A DNA stretch of 5,440 bases from Alphaproteobacteria bacterium (GTDB lineage Bacteria; Pseudomonadota; Alphaproteobacteria; Elsterales; Elsteraceae). Both the position numbers and the translations under genes were made by a program. Under the pieces are notes generated by a model. It saw nothing but the letters and a program-made list of their open reading frames with translations, had not been told where the DNA came from and did no database searches. The stretch's first letter is position 1, and each line of letters opens with the position of its first letter. Below, one piece after another: positions 1-5,177 of the stretch. The DNA lies in NCBI GenBank assembly GCA_013297545.1, contig JAAFHH010000255.1:1-5440 (forward strand). The letters run 5' to 3'.

Positions 1-414
1 GCCGGACGCATCCGCCCCGACCCCATGCACCGGTGCACCCTTGGGGCGCAGGGTGGAGAAGTCGTAGCCGATGCCGCCGCCCTGCTGCAGGGTGAGGGCA
101 GCTTCCTTCAAGTTGTCGAAGATGCCGCCCATACTGTCCGGCACCTGCCCCATCACGAAGCAGTTGAACAAGGTCACCGCGCGTTCGGTGCCCGCACCGG
201 CCACGATGCGCCCGGCGGGCAGAAAGCGAAACCCGTCGAGGGCGGAGTAGAACTCCGCCTCCCAGCGCTGCGGGTCGGCTTCTGGTTCGGCCAAGGCCCG
301 GGCGATGCGCGTCCAGGTGTCCTCGATCGACTGATCGATGGGCGTGCCGTCCGGGTGCTTGAACCGGTACTTCATGTCCCAGATCTGGTGGGAAATCGCT
401 GCCAGGCCGTCCAT
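1..414 (-). CDS. nrdJ: Adenosylcobalamin-dependent (class II) ribonucleotide reductase, N-terminal part; runs off the left edge
   Basis: The first 138 codons are present and the frame is open to base 1. Class II reductases use adenosylcobalamin to generate the thiyl radical that converts ribonucleotides to deoxyribonucleotides in the cytoplasm, with or without oxygen. The translation shows a reductase N-terminal domain with FRFLPAGRI (residues 62-70), TLFNCFVM (81-88) and the loop LQQGGGIGYDFSTLRPKG (109-126). The last is characteristic of B12-dependent reductases. Cys85 in the NC motif fits the N-terminal cysteine of the redox pair. The radical cysteine and its partner lie beyond the window. 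There is no ATP-cone domain before the catalytic region, as is usual for class II. The ATG at 414 is the only start near the conserved region. It lies 13 bp after the grpE stop with only a weak ribosome-binding site, so translation may depend on readthrough from grpE. Family assignment is strong; the symbol follows general class II usage. Confidence 0.88.
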   Translation of the reverse strand, partial: MDGLAAISHQIWDMKYRFKHPDGTPIDQSIEDTWTRIARALAEPEADPQRWEAEFYSALDGFRFLPAGRIVAGAGTERAVTLFNCFVMGQVPDSMGGIFDNLKEAALTLQQGGGIGYDFSTLRPKGAPVHGVGADASG

Positions 415-427
415 GGTCGTCTGCTTT

Positions 428-985
428 CTAGGCCGTGGTGTCGATCTTCTGGGCACCCTCGCCACCTTTGGAGACACCCACTTGGGCTGCGCGCAGCAGC
501 CGGTCGTGGATGACAAAGCCGGCGCGCACCACCTGCAACACCGTGCCGGCCGGCTGGTCGGCACTCGGCATCTCAAACATCGCTTCGTGGATGTTGGGAT
601 CGAAGCGCTCACCGAGCGCCGGGTCGACCCGGCGGATACCGTGGCGCTCGAAGGTGCTGATCAGCGCGCGTTCGGTTGCGGCCACGCCTTCGATCAGGTT
701 GCCGGCAGCCTCCCCTTCGGTGGGGGCAGCGGCAATCGCGCGCGACAAGTCGTCCGCCACGGTCACCAGATCGCGGGCGAAGCGGAACACGGCGTACTTC
801 TGCGCGTCTTCCTTTTCCCGGTCCGTGCGACGGCGCAGGTTTTCAGCCTCGGCGAGGGCGCGCAGAGCCTGATCCTTCATGGCCGCCACTTCGGCTTCCA
901 GCTGAGCAATCCGCTCCGCACTGGTGTCGAGGATCGGCAACTCTTCGGGTTCAGACACAGGCGTGGGCTCGGGCGTCTCAGTCAT
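428..985 (-). CDS. grpE: GrpE, nucleotide-exchange factor of DnaK
   Basis: This 185-residue protein has the GrpE layout. Residues 1-20 form an acidic, proline-rich disordered tail. Residues about 22-63 are a charged heptad-like helix (LEAEVAAMKDQALRALAEAE, then NLRRRTDREKED) that forms the paired coiled coil. A helical middle follows, with GVAATERALISTFERHGI (100-117). The C-terminal beta-wing carries the family signature FDPNIHEAMFEMP (128-140) and GTVLQVVRAGFVIHDRLLRAAQVGVSK (147-173). GrpE dimers accelerate ADP release from the Hsp70 chaperone DnaK. The length is normal for a proteobacterial GrpE. The ATG at 985 has a GAGGA ribosome-binding site five bases upstream. The gene lies 26 bp behind hrcA and 13 bp ahead of the class II reductase, so all three are probably co-transcribed. 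DnaK itself is not in the window, consistent with many alphaproteobacteria in which dnaKJ lies elsewhere. Confidence 0.97.
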   Translation of the reverse strand: MTETPEPTPVSEPEELPILDTSAERIAQLEAEVAAMKDQALRALAEAENLRRRTDREKEDAQKYAVFRFARDLVTVADDLSRAIAAAPTEGEAAGNLIEGVAATERALISTFERHGIRRVDPALGERFDPNIHEAMFEMPSADQPAGTVLQVVRAGFVIHDRLLRAAQVGVSKGGEGAQKIDTTA

Positions 986-1011
986 GAGGATCCTCGAACA
1001 GGGGGGGAGGG

Positions 1012-2043
1012 TTAGCGAAGCAGGCGGCCGATCACTTTGGCCGTGTAGTCAACCATGGGAATGATGCGGGCGTAGTTCAATCGGGTCGGCCCAACCACCC
1101 CGATCGCACCGACCACGCGTTCGCGGCCATCGCTGAGTGGGGCGATGATCATCGCCGCCCCGCCGGATTGGAACAGCGGGTTTTCCGCACCGATGTAGAT
1201 CTTCACGCCCTCAGCCGCCGTGGTGGCATCGAGCAGGCGGACCATGGTTTCGCGCGCTTCCAGCACTTGGAAGAGCGAGCGGATGCGCTCCAAATCCCCC
1301 AGGGCCGAGACATCATCCAGCAGGTTCGACTGGCCGCGCACGATCAAACGGCTTTCGTCGCCGAGCGCCCAGGTCGCAAGGCCGGCTGCCACCACTTTGG
1401 AGGTCAATTGGTCGAGTTCGACCCGCTCAGCGTCCAATTCCGCGAGCACTTCGACGCGCGCCTCCGCCAAAGTGCGGCCGGCAAGCCGGGCGGTCAGGTA
1501 GTTGCCAGCCGAGATCAGACTGGCAGCCGGAATGCCGGGCGGCAGCTCCAGGATGCGGTTTTCCACCTCACCACTGTCGGTCACCATCACGACCAAGGCC
1601 CGGCCTGGCGACAGCGGCACGAATTCGATGTGGCGCAGCGACGCTTCCAGGCGCGGCGCCAGCACGACCCCGGCGCAGCCGGACAGGCCCGAGAGCGCCA
1701 TAGTCGCCTGTTCCAACACCTGGCTGAACGCCCGCCCATTGGCAGCACACTGGCTGTCGAGCGCGCGGCGCTCATCGGCGGAAACTGCCCCCAATTCCAA
1801 CAGACCATCGACGAACAGCCGCAAGCCCCGATCCGTCGGCACCCGGCCGGCCGAGGTGTGCGGCTGCTCCAGCAAGCCCGCATCGACCAAATCAGCCATC
1901 ACATTGCGGATGGTCGCCGGCGACAGTCCGAGGCCGAGGCGGCGCGAGAGCGTGCGCGAGCCAACCGGTTCGCCGCTTTCCACGAAAGCTTCCACCAGTT
2001 GACGAAAAATTTCTCGGCTGCGCTCGTTCAGTTCTTGGATCAT
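1012..2043 (-). CDS. hrcA: HrcA, heat-inducible transcription repressor
   Basis: HrcA represses chaperone operons by binding CIRCE operators, and its activity depends on GroEL. From the ATG at 2043 the protein has 343 residues, the usual family length. Residues 1-85 are the winged-helix DNA-binding region, with ELNERSREIFRQLVE (4-18), SGEPVGSRTLSRRLGL (23-38), SPATIRNVMADL (41-52) and PHTSAGRVPTDRG (61-73). A GAF-like dimerisation region follows, with an inserted domain at about 190-290. The C-terminal signature spans 297-343 (AAMIIAPL, VVGAIGVVGPTRLNYARIIP). An upstream TTG at 2106 would add 21 residues with no family counterpart and is rejected. The ribosome-binding site for ATG 2043 is weak (CGGGG). 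The gene is followed at 26 bp by grpE. No CIRCE-like inverted repeat is visible upstream, so autoregulation at this site is not supported. Confidence 0.97.
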   Translation of the reverse strand: MIQELNERSREIFRQLVEAFVESGEPVGSRTLSRRLGLGLSPATIRNVMADLVDAGLLEQPHTSAGRVPTDRGLRLFVDGLLELGAVSADERRALDSQCAANGRAFSQVLEQATMALSGLSGCAGVVLAPRLEASLRHIEFVPLSPGRALVVMVTDSGEVENRILELPPGIPAASLISAGNYLTARLAGRTLAEARVEVLAELDAERVELDQLTSKVVAAGLATWALGDESRLIVRGQSNLLDDVSALGDLERIRSLFQVLEARETMVRLLDATTAAEGVKIYIGAENPLFQSGGAAMIIAPLSDGRERVVGAIGVVGPTRLNYARIIPMVDYTAKVIGRLLR

Positions 2044-2077
2044 GGGGACCCCGACCGCGCATCTGCGGCACGAGTGA

Positions 2078-2106
2078 CACCTAGGCAGTGCGGGGGAGTG
2101 CGTCAA
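2078..2106 (-). promoter_or_regulatory. Candidate promoter for hrcA-grpE(-nrdJ)
   Basis: Read on the minus strand, TTGACG (2106-2101) is separated by 17 bases from TAGGTG (2083-2078). This is a good -35 box with optimal spacing and a mediocre -10 box. It lies in the 77-bp gap between the upstream unknown gene and hrcA. It would place transcription start near 2071, with a leader of about 28 bases. Whether a housekeeping or heat-shock sigma factor reads it cannot be decided from the sequence. Confidence 0.35.
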
Positions 2107-2120
2107 CCGGCATCGCGGGA

Positions 2121-2666
2121 TTAGACCCGTGTATCGACCAAGCTGCCGCGTGGCTGCTGGCTGAAGCCAGTCGTTTCGGCATCAGTACGACCGCCCAGCA
2201 GCCCACGCACGGAGCCGAGCAAGCGGTCGAACAGGCTCTGGACGGATCCGGAGGCGGCAATCGCTTCTGCCCGCACGGGATCAGACGCTTCTTCCAGACG
2301 CAGGCGAAAGAGCTCGGCCGCGGTTTCGGGCGCAAGCTCGCCCGCCTCGCCCGCACGCGCGGGTGTGACGCGGCCGGTAAAGTCTTCCAGCACTTGGCGC
2401 GGATCGCTTGGGTCGCGCGGCCGGGTTGGATCGGTGTCGATGCGCGTCGGATCGAGCTCGCGCTTGGTCGCGGGCGCGCCGCCGATCTGGTAGTCGGTCT
2501 CGACCGTGATGCGGTAGTAGAGCGCTTTGCCGCGCCCGAATGGGATTTCGACCGGCACGGTCGAAATGCGCCCGAGCTCGCCGGCCCCGGGGCGGGTGGC
2601 GGGCACTTGCACGACCCGGCCGACGAGCGGCACGGCAGAGGCTTGGATCGCTTCCATGGGGCGCAC
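2121..2666 (-). CDS. Unrecognised 181-residue cytoplasmic protein upstream of hrcA
   Basis: I do not recognise this family. Codon third positions are strongly G/C on the minus strand, and the frame is clean from the divergent gap to a TAA at 2121, so it looks truly coding. Residues 10-60 are rich in short hydrophobic stretches typical of beta strands (AVPLVGRVVQVP, ALYYRITVETDY). Residues 68-90 are a Pro/Asp/Arg linker with DPTR, DPTR, RDP and DPR units, probably disordered. Residues 111-158 look helical (PETAAELFRLRLEEA, SVQSLFDRLLGSVRGLL). The C-terminus is polar. There is no signal peptide or membrane segment. The start could be GTG at 2666, preceded by GGAG nine bases upstream, or ATG at 2657 (residue 4). 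It ends 77 bp before hrcA with no terminator between, so it may feed transcription into hrcA-grpE. A link to stress response is only positional. Confidence 0.7.
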   Translation of the reverse strand: MRPMEAIQASAVPLVGRVVQVPATRPGAGELGRISTVPVEIPFGRGKALYYRITVETDYQIGGAPATKRELDPTRIDTDPTRPRDPSDPRQVLEDFTGRVTPARAGEAGELAPETAAELFRLRLEEASDPVRAEAIAASGSVQSLFDRLLGSVRGLLGGRTDAETTGFSQQPRGSLVDTRV

Positions 2667-2670
2667 GCTA

Positions 2671-2686
2671 GCGAACTCCGGTTCGC
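2671..2686. repeat. Perfect 6-bp inverted repeat in the divergent gap
   Basis: GCGAAC (2671-2676) and GTTCGC (2681-2686) are exact reverse complements around a 4-base spacer. On the minus strand the loop and adjoining stem base read CGGAG, which is the apparent ribosome-binding site of the unknown gene starting at 2666. The hairpin could therefore mask that site. A 6-bp arm is short enough to arise by chance in GC-rich DNA. Confidence 0.4.
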
Positions 2687-2690
2687 CTGG

Positions 2691-2725
2691 CGAGTCCGCC
2701 GAATGGCCTAATTCATCCGGACTTG
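2691..2725. repeat. Imperfect nested inverted repeat between the divergent genes
   Basis: The outer arms are CGAGTCCG (2691-2698) and CGGACTTG (2718-2725), complementary apart from one G-T wobble. The inner arms are GAAT (2701-2704) and ATTC (2711-2714), exactly complementary around a 6-base centre. The element covers the only AT-rich patch in the gap between the unknown gene and rph. It could be a regulator's operator or a leader stem-loop of rph. No function is proven. Confidence 0.4.
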
Positions 2726-2737
2726 AGTGAGCGGACC

Positions 2738-2744
2738 GGAGGGG
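2738..2744 (+). promoter_or_regulatory. Strong ribosome-binding site pointing to an rph start at 2751
   Basis: GGAGGGG lies six bases before ATG 2751, in frame with rph. A second, weaker site, GGAG at 2766-2769, lies five bases before ATG 2775. The first favours a 253-residue product and the second a 245-residue product. Confidence 0.5.
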
Positions 2745-2774
2745 CTACCCATGGCCGCAACTGCTGGAGCCCCC

Positions 2775-3512
2775 ATGACTGAAACCACCCCCTGGACCCG
2801 CCCATCGGGCCGCGCTGCCGAAGATTTGCGCGCGGTCACCCTCGAGACCGGGTTCGCCAAGCACGCGGAGGGCTCGTGCCTGGTGCGCTTTGGCGACACC
2901 CATGTGCTGTGCACTGCGTCCGTCGACGAAAAGGTGCCGCCCTTCCTGCGCGGCACTGGCAAGGGCTGGGTGACGGCGGAATATGGCATGCTGCCACGCT
3001 CCACCCACACCCGCACGGACCGCGAAGCCGCGCGCGGCAAGCAAAGCGGGCGCACCCAGGAAATCCAGCGCTTGATCGGCCGGGCCTTGCGCGCAGCGGT
3101 CGATTTAAAGGCGCTGGGCGAACGCCAGATCAAGCTCGACTGCGATGTCCTGCAAGCCGATGGCGGCACACGGACCGCGTCGGTTACCGGGGCTTGGGTG
3201 GCGTTGACCCTTGCGGTCGACAAGCTGGTCGCGGGCGGCCAACTGCCGGCCTCGCCGATCCGCACGGAAGTGGCCGCGATCTCCTGCGGCATTTACCAGG
3301 GCCGTCCCGTCCTCGACCTCGATTACCCGGAAGACAGTGCGGCGGATGCCGACGCCAACTTCGTGCTGACCGGCACCGGCGGCTTGATCGAAGTGCAAGG
3401 CACGGCCGAAGGCGCACCGTTCAGCGAGGAAGAATTCTTGAGCCTGCTGCGTCTCGCCCGCGCTGGCACTGGCCGCTTGGTCGAACTGCAACGCCGCGCG
3501 GTGGGGCGGTAG
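2775..3512 (+). CDS. rph: RNase PH (tRNA nucleotidyltransferase)
   Basis: RNase PH is a phosphate-dependent 3'-5' exoribonuclease, a hexameric ring in the cytoplasm that trims the 3' ends of tRNA precursors. The product matches the family over its full length: RPSGRAAEDLRAV (9-21), ETGFAKHAEGSCLVRFGDTH (24-43), VPPFLRGTGKGWVTAEYGML (54-73), REAARGKQSGRTQEIQRLIG (83-102). The phosphate-binding motif GGTRTAS is at 130-136, and the acidic DLDYPEDSAADAD (181-193) carries the catalytic aspartates. The chosen ATG 2775 gives 245 residues, closest to the usual 238-240. ATG 2751 has the stronger ribosome-binding site and would add eight residues. GTG 2727 is unlikely. The gene is divergent from the unknown protein and hrcA-grpE, and the permease starts 2 bp after its stop. 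Confidence 0.96.
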   Translation: MTETTPWTRPSGRAAEDLRAVTLETGFAKHAEGSCLVRFGDTHVLCTASVDEKVPPFLRGTGKGWVTAEYGMLPRSTHTRTDREAARGKQSGRTQEIQRLIGRALRAAVDLKALGERQIKLDCDVLQADGGTRTASVTGAWVALTLAVDKLVAGGQLPASPIRTEVAAISCGIYQGRPVLDLDYPEDSAADADANFVLTGTGGLIEVQGTAEGAPFSEEEFLSLLRLARAGTGRLVELQRRAVGR

Positions 3513-3514
3513 CG

Positions 3515-4546
3515 GTGGCCGGCCGCAGCATCGCTGCAGCGCTTGCTGCCGCAGCGTTGTTCGGCCTCACGACGCCGCTCGCCAAGCTGTTGCTCGGCTC
3601 GATTGACGGCTGGGTGCTGGCGGGGCTGCTGTACCTGGGTGCCGGGCTCGGCTTGGCGCCGTTGCTGGCCCGCCCCCACACGTCGGAAAGCAAGCCCACC
3701 CGCGCGGATTGGCCGTGGCTCGCGGGTGTCGCCGTCTTCGGTGGCCTGCTGGCCCCTGTGCTGCTGATGCTGGGCTTGCAGCACACTGGTGCTGCGTCAG
3801 CCGCCTTGCTGTTGAACCTCGAGGTGGTGTTCACGCTCGCGATTGCCTGGGCGATCTTGCGCGAGCCGCTCGATCGGCGCCTGGCCCTTGGGGCGGTCGC
3901 GATCCTCGCCGGGGGTGTTTTGCTCGCAGCCCCCACGGGGCCAGCAACCTGGTCGCCAGGGGCTGTGTTCATCGCGCTCGCCTGCCTCGCCTGGGGTATC
4001 GACAACACGCTGCAGCGCCGGCTCGCCGCGATTGACCCGGTGGTGGTCGTGGTTGTGAAGGGCTGTGCAGCCGGTTCGGTCAATCTTGGCCTGGCACTCG
4101 CCTTCGGTGCTGCCTTGCCGCCGCTCGGCAGTGCGGCTCTGGCCTTGCTGGTCGGTGCGCTCGGCTATGGGGCGAGCATCGTCTTGTTCTTGCTAGCACT
4201 CCGGCACCTCGGCCTCGCCCGCACATCCGCCTACTTTGCCCTTGGCCCGTTCGTGGGTGCGATTGCGGCGGTGGTGTGGCTGGACGAGCCAGTGACCGCC
4301 CTGCTGGCGCTCGCCGCCGTCTTGTTTGCGATCGGTGTTTGGTTGCACGTCACCGAGCAGCACGGCCATGAGCATGAGCACGACGTGCTGGACCACGACC
4401 ACCGCCATCGCCACGACGACCACCACGATCACGCGCACGACCCACCGGTGCCGCCGGGCACGGTCCACGCGCACCCGCACCGCCACCAGCCGCTGCGCCA
4501 CGCCCATGCGCACTACCCAGACCTGCACCACCGCCACCGCCATTGA
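3515..4546 (+). CDS. EamA/DMT-family permease with histidine-rich C-terminal tail
   Basis: This 343-residue inner-membrane protein has about ten hydrophobic segments in two EamA halves (residues about 4-139 and 148-279). Each half has the family's conserved acid-proline element near its penultimate helix: LREPLD (115-120) and LDEPVT (256-261). DMT permeases export or import small metabolites; the substrate cannot be read from the sequence. Residues 283-343 are a soluble tail with 23 His in 61, also rich in Asp, Arg and Pro (HGHEHEHD, HDHRHRHDDHHDHAHD, PHRHQPLRHAHAHYPDLHHR). Such tails bind divalent metals in other proteins, so metal sensing or transport is a reasonable inference, not a demonstration. 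GTG 3515 is chosen because it is 2 bp after the rph stop, behind a G-rich stretch (GGTGGGGCGG), and begins directly at the first membrane helix. The upstream open frame only shadows rph. The gene is probably translationally coupled to rph. Confidence 0.9.
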   Translation: MAGRSIAAALAAAALFGLTTPLAKLLLGSIDGWVLAGLLYLGAGLGLAPLLARPHTSESKPTRADWPWLAGVAVFGGLLAPVLLMLGLQHTGAASAALLLNLEVVFTLAIAWAILREPLDRRLALGAVAILAGGVLLAAPTGPATWSPGAVFIALACLAWGIDNTLQRRLAAIDPVVVVVVKGCAAGSVNLGLALAFGAALPPLGSAALALLVGALGYGASIVLFLLALRHLGLARTSAYFALGPFVGAIAAVVWLDEPVTALLALAAVLFAIGVWLHVTEQHGHEHEHDVLDHDHRHRHDDHHDHAHDPPVPPGTVHAHPHRHQPLRHAHAHYPDLHHRHRH

Positions 4547-4568
4547 CGACAGCGGGCGCGCGTCGGCC

Positions 4569-4574
4569 TATACC
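4569..4574 (+). promoter_or_regulatory. Possible -10 box giving a leaderless rdgB transcript
   Basis: TATACC lies seven bases before the rdgB ATG, so initiation at the usual distance would start at or next to the ATG itself. No ribosome-binding site precedes this start. The nearest -35-like box, TTGACG (4543-4548), overlaps the permease stop and is 20 bases away, longer than ideal, so the call is tentative. Confidence 0.2.
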
Positions 4575-4580
4575 GACCCC

Positions 4581-5177
4581 ATGACGACTTTCCCCCGCCC
4601 GACCCGCCTCGTGATCGCGACCCACAACCCCGGCAAGCTGGTCGAAATCCAAGACCTCTTGCTGCCCTATGGCTGCACCTGCCTCAGTGCCGGATCGCTC
4701 GGACTGCCGGAGCCGGACGAGACGGAACTGACCTTCACCGGCAATGCGCTCTTGAAAGCGCGGGCCGCCTGCCAGGGCTCTGGCCTGCCGGCTCTCGCCG
4801 ATGACAGCGGCCTCAGCGTCACGGCTCTCGGCGGTGAGCCTGGCATTTATTCCGCACGCTGGGCCGGTGCGACCAAGGATTTCTCCGCCGCGATGGCACG
4901 GGTGAACACCGAACTCGGCGCTGCGGCCGACCGCTCTGCCCAGTTCGTCTGTGCGCTTGCCCTGGTTTGGCCCTCCGGTGAGGAGTTGGTCACCGAGGGC
5001 ATCATCGCGGGCGATGTCACCTGGCCGCCGCGCGGCAGCCGCGGCTTTGGCTACGACCCGATGTTCGTGCCGGTGGGCGACACCCGCAGCTTTGGGGAAT
5101 TCGACCCGGCGGAAAAGCACCGGGTCAGCCACCGCGCCGTTGCCTTCCGCCAGCTGGTCGCCCAGCTGTTCGCATGA
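4581..5177 (+). CDS. rdgB: RdgB/HAM1 family XTP/dITP pyrophosphatase
   Basis: The enzyme hydrolyses non-canonical purine triphosphates (ITP, dITP, XTP) to monophosphate and pyrophosphate, keeping deaminated bases out of DNA and RNA. The 198 residues are of typical length. Motifs in order are: the nucleotide-binding ATHNPGKLVEI (13-23), ELTFTGNALLKA (49-60), the catalytic and Mg-binding DDSGL (74-78), GIYSARWAG (88-96), the base-recognition loop GFGYDPMFVP (155-164) and EKHRVSHRAVAF (178-189) with conserved Ser-His-Arg. ATG 4581 is chosen because the conserved core begins nine residues later. The longer open frame upstream is only the permease tail read in another frame. It starts 34 bp after the permease stop with no clear ribosome-binding site, and its TGA overlaps the hemW ATG. 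Confidence 0.96.
   Translation: MTTFPRPTRLVIATHNPGKLVEIQDLLLPYGCTCLSAGSLGLPEPDETELTFTGNALLKARAACQGSGLPALADDSGLSVTALGGEPGIYSARWAGATKDFSAAMARVNTELGAAADRSAQFVCALALVWPSGEELVTEGIIAGDVTWPPRGSRGFGYDPMFVPVGDTRSFGEFDPAEKHRVSHRAVAFRQLVAQLFA

Noticed and set aside
986..995. Perfect 10-bp palindrome GAGGATCCTC before grpE
   Set aside because: It includes the grpE ribosome-binding site but is short, and it overlaps no promoter or operator. A chance palindrome is the simplest explanation.
998..1010. G-run between hrcA and grpE as a possible terminator or slippery site
   Set aside because: There is no hairpin with a following T-tract on the minus strand, and the run lies outside both coding regions, so it neither terminates nor shifts frame in any visible way.
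1168..2124. Long plus-strand open frame of 318 codons opposite hrcA
   Set aside because: The minus strand encodes an unmistakable full-length HrcA. In DNA this GC-rich, the antisense frames stay open by chance, and this translation (many Gln, His, Arg) resembles no protein family.
2088..2711. Plus-strand open frame of 207 codons opposite the unknown gene
   Set aside because: Codon third-position G/C bias favours the minus-strand frame, and this one overruns the hrcA upstream gap and the divergent intergenic repeats. It is taken as a shadow, though with an unknown gene opposite it the choice is less certain than elsewhere.
2876..3514. N-terminal 213-codon extension of the permease frame through rph
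   Set aside because: This part is rph read in another frame. It has no membrane segments or family similarity, and a GTG at 3515 starts right at the first transmembrane helix. It is not an rph-permease fusion.
4361..4546. Dense CAC/CAT-type repetition as a possible tandem DNA repeat or CRISPR-like array
   Set aside because: There is no fixed repeat unit or spacer. The pattern is explained by His codons in an intact frame.
4326..4580. Upstream extension of rdgB, rich in Thr and Arg, over the permease tail
   Set aside because: The repetitive Thr/Arg translation is the His-rich CAC/CAT tract read one frame over. The conserved RdgB core begins just after ATG 4581.
4350..5132. Minus-strand open frame of 260 codons opposite rdgB and the His-rich tail
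   Set aside because: Gly/Ala/Arg-rich low-complexity translation opposite a clear RdgB; a GC-driven shadow.
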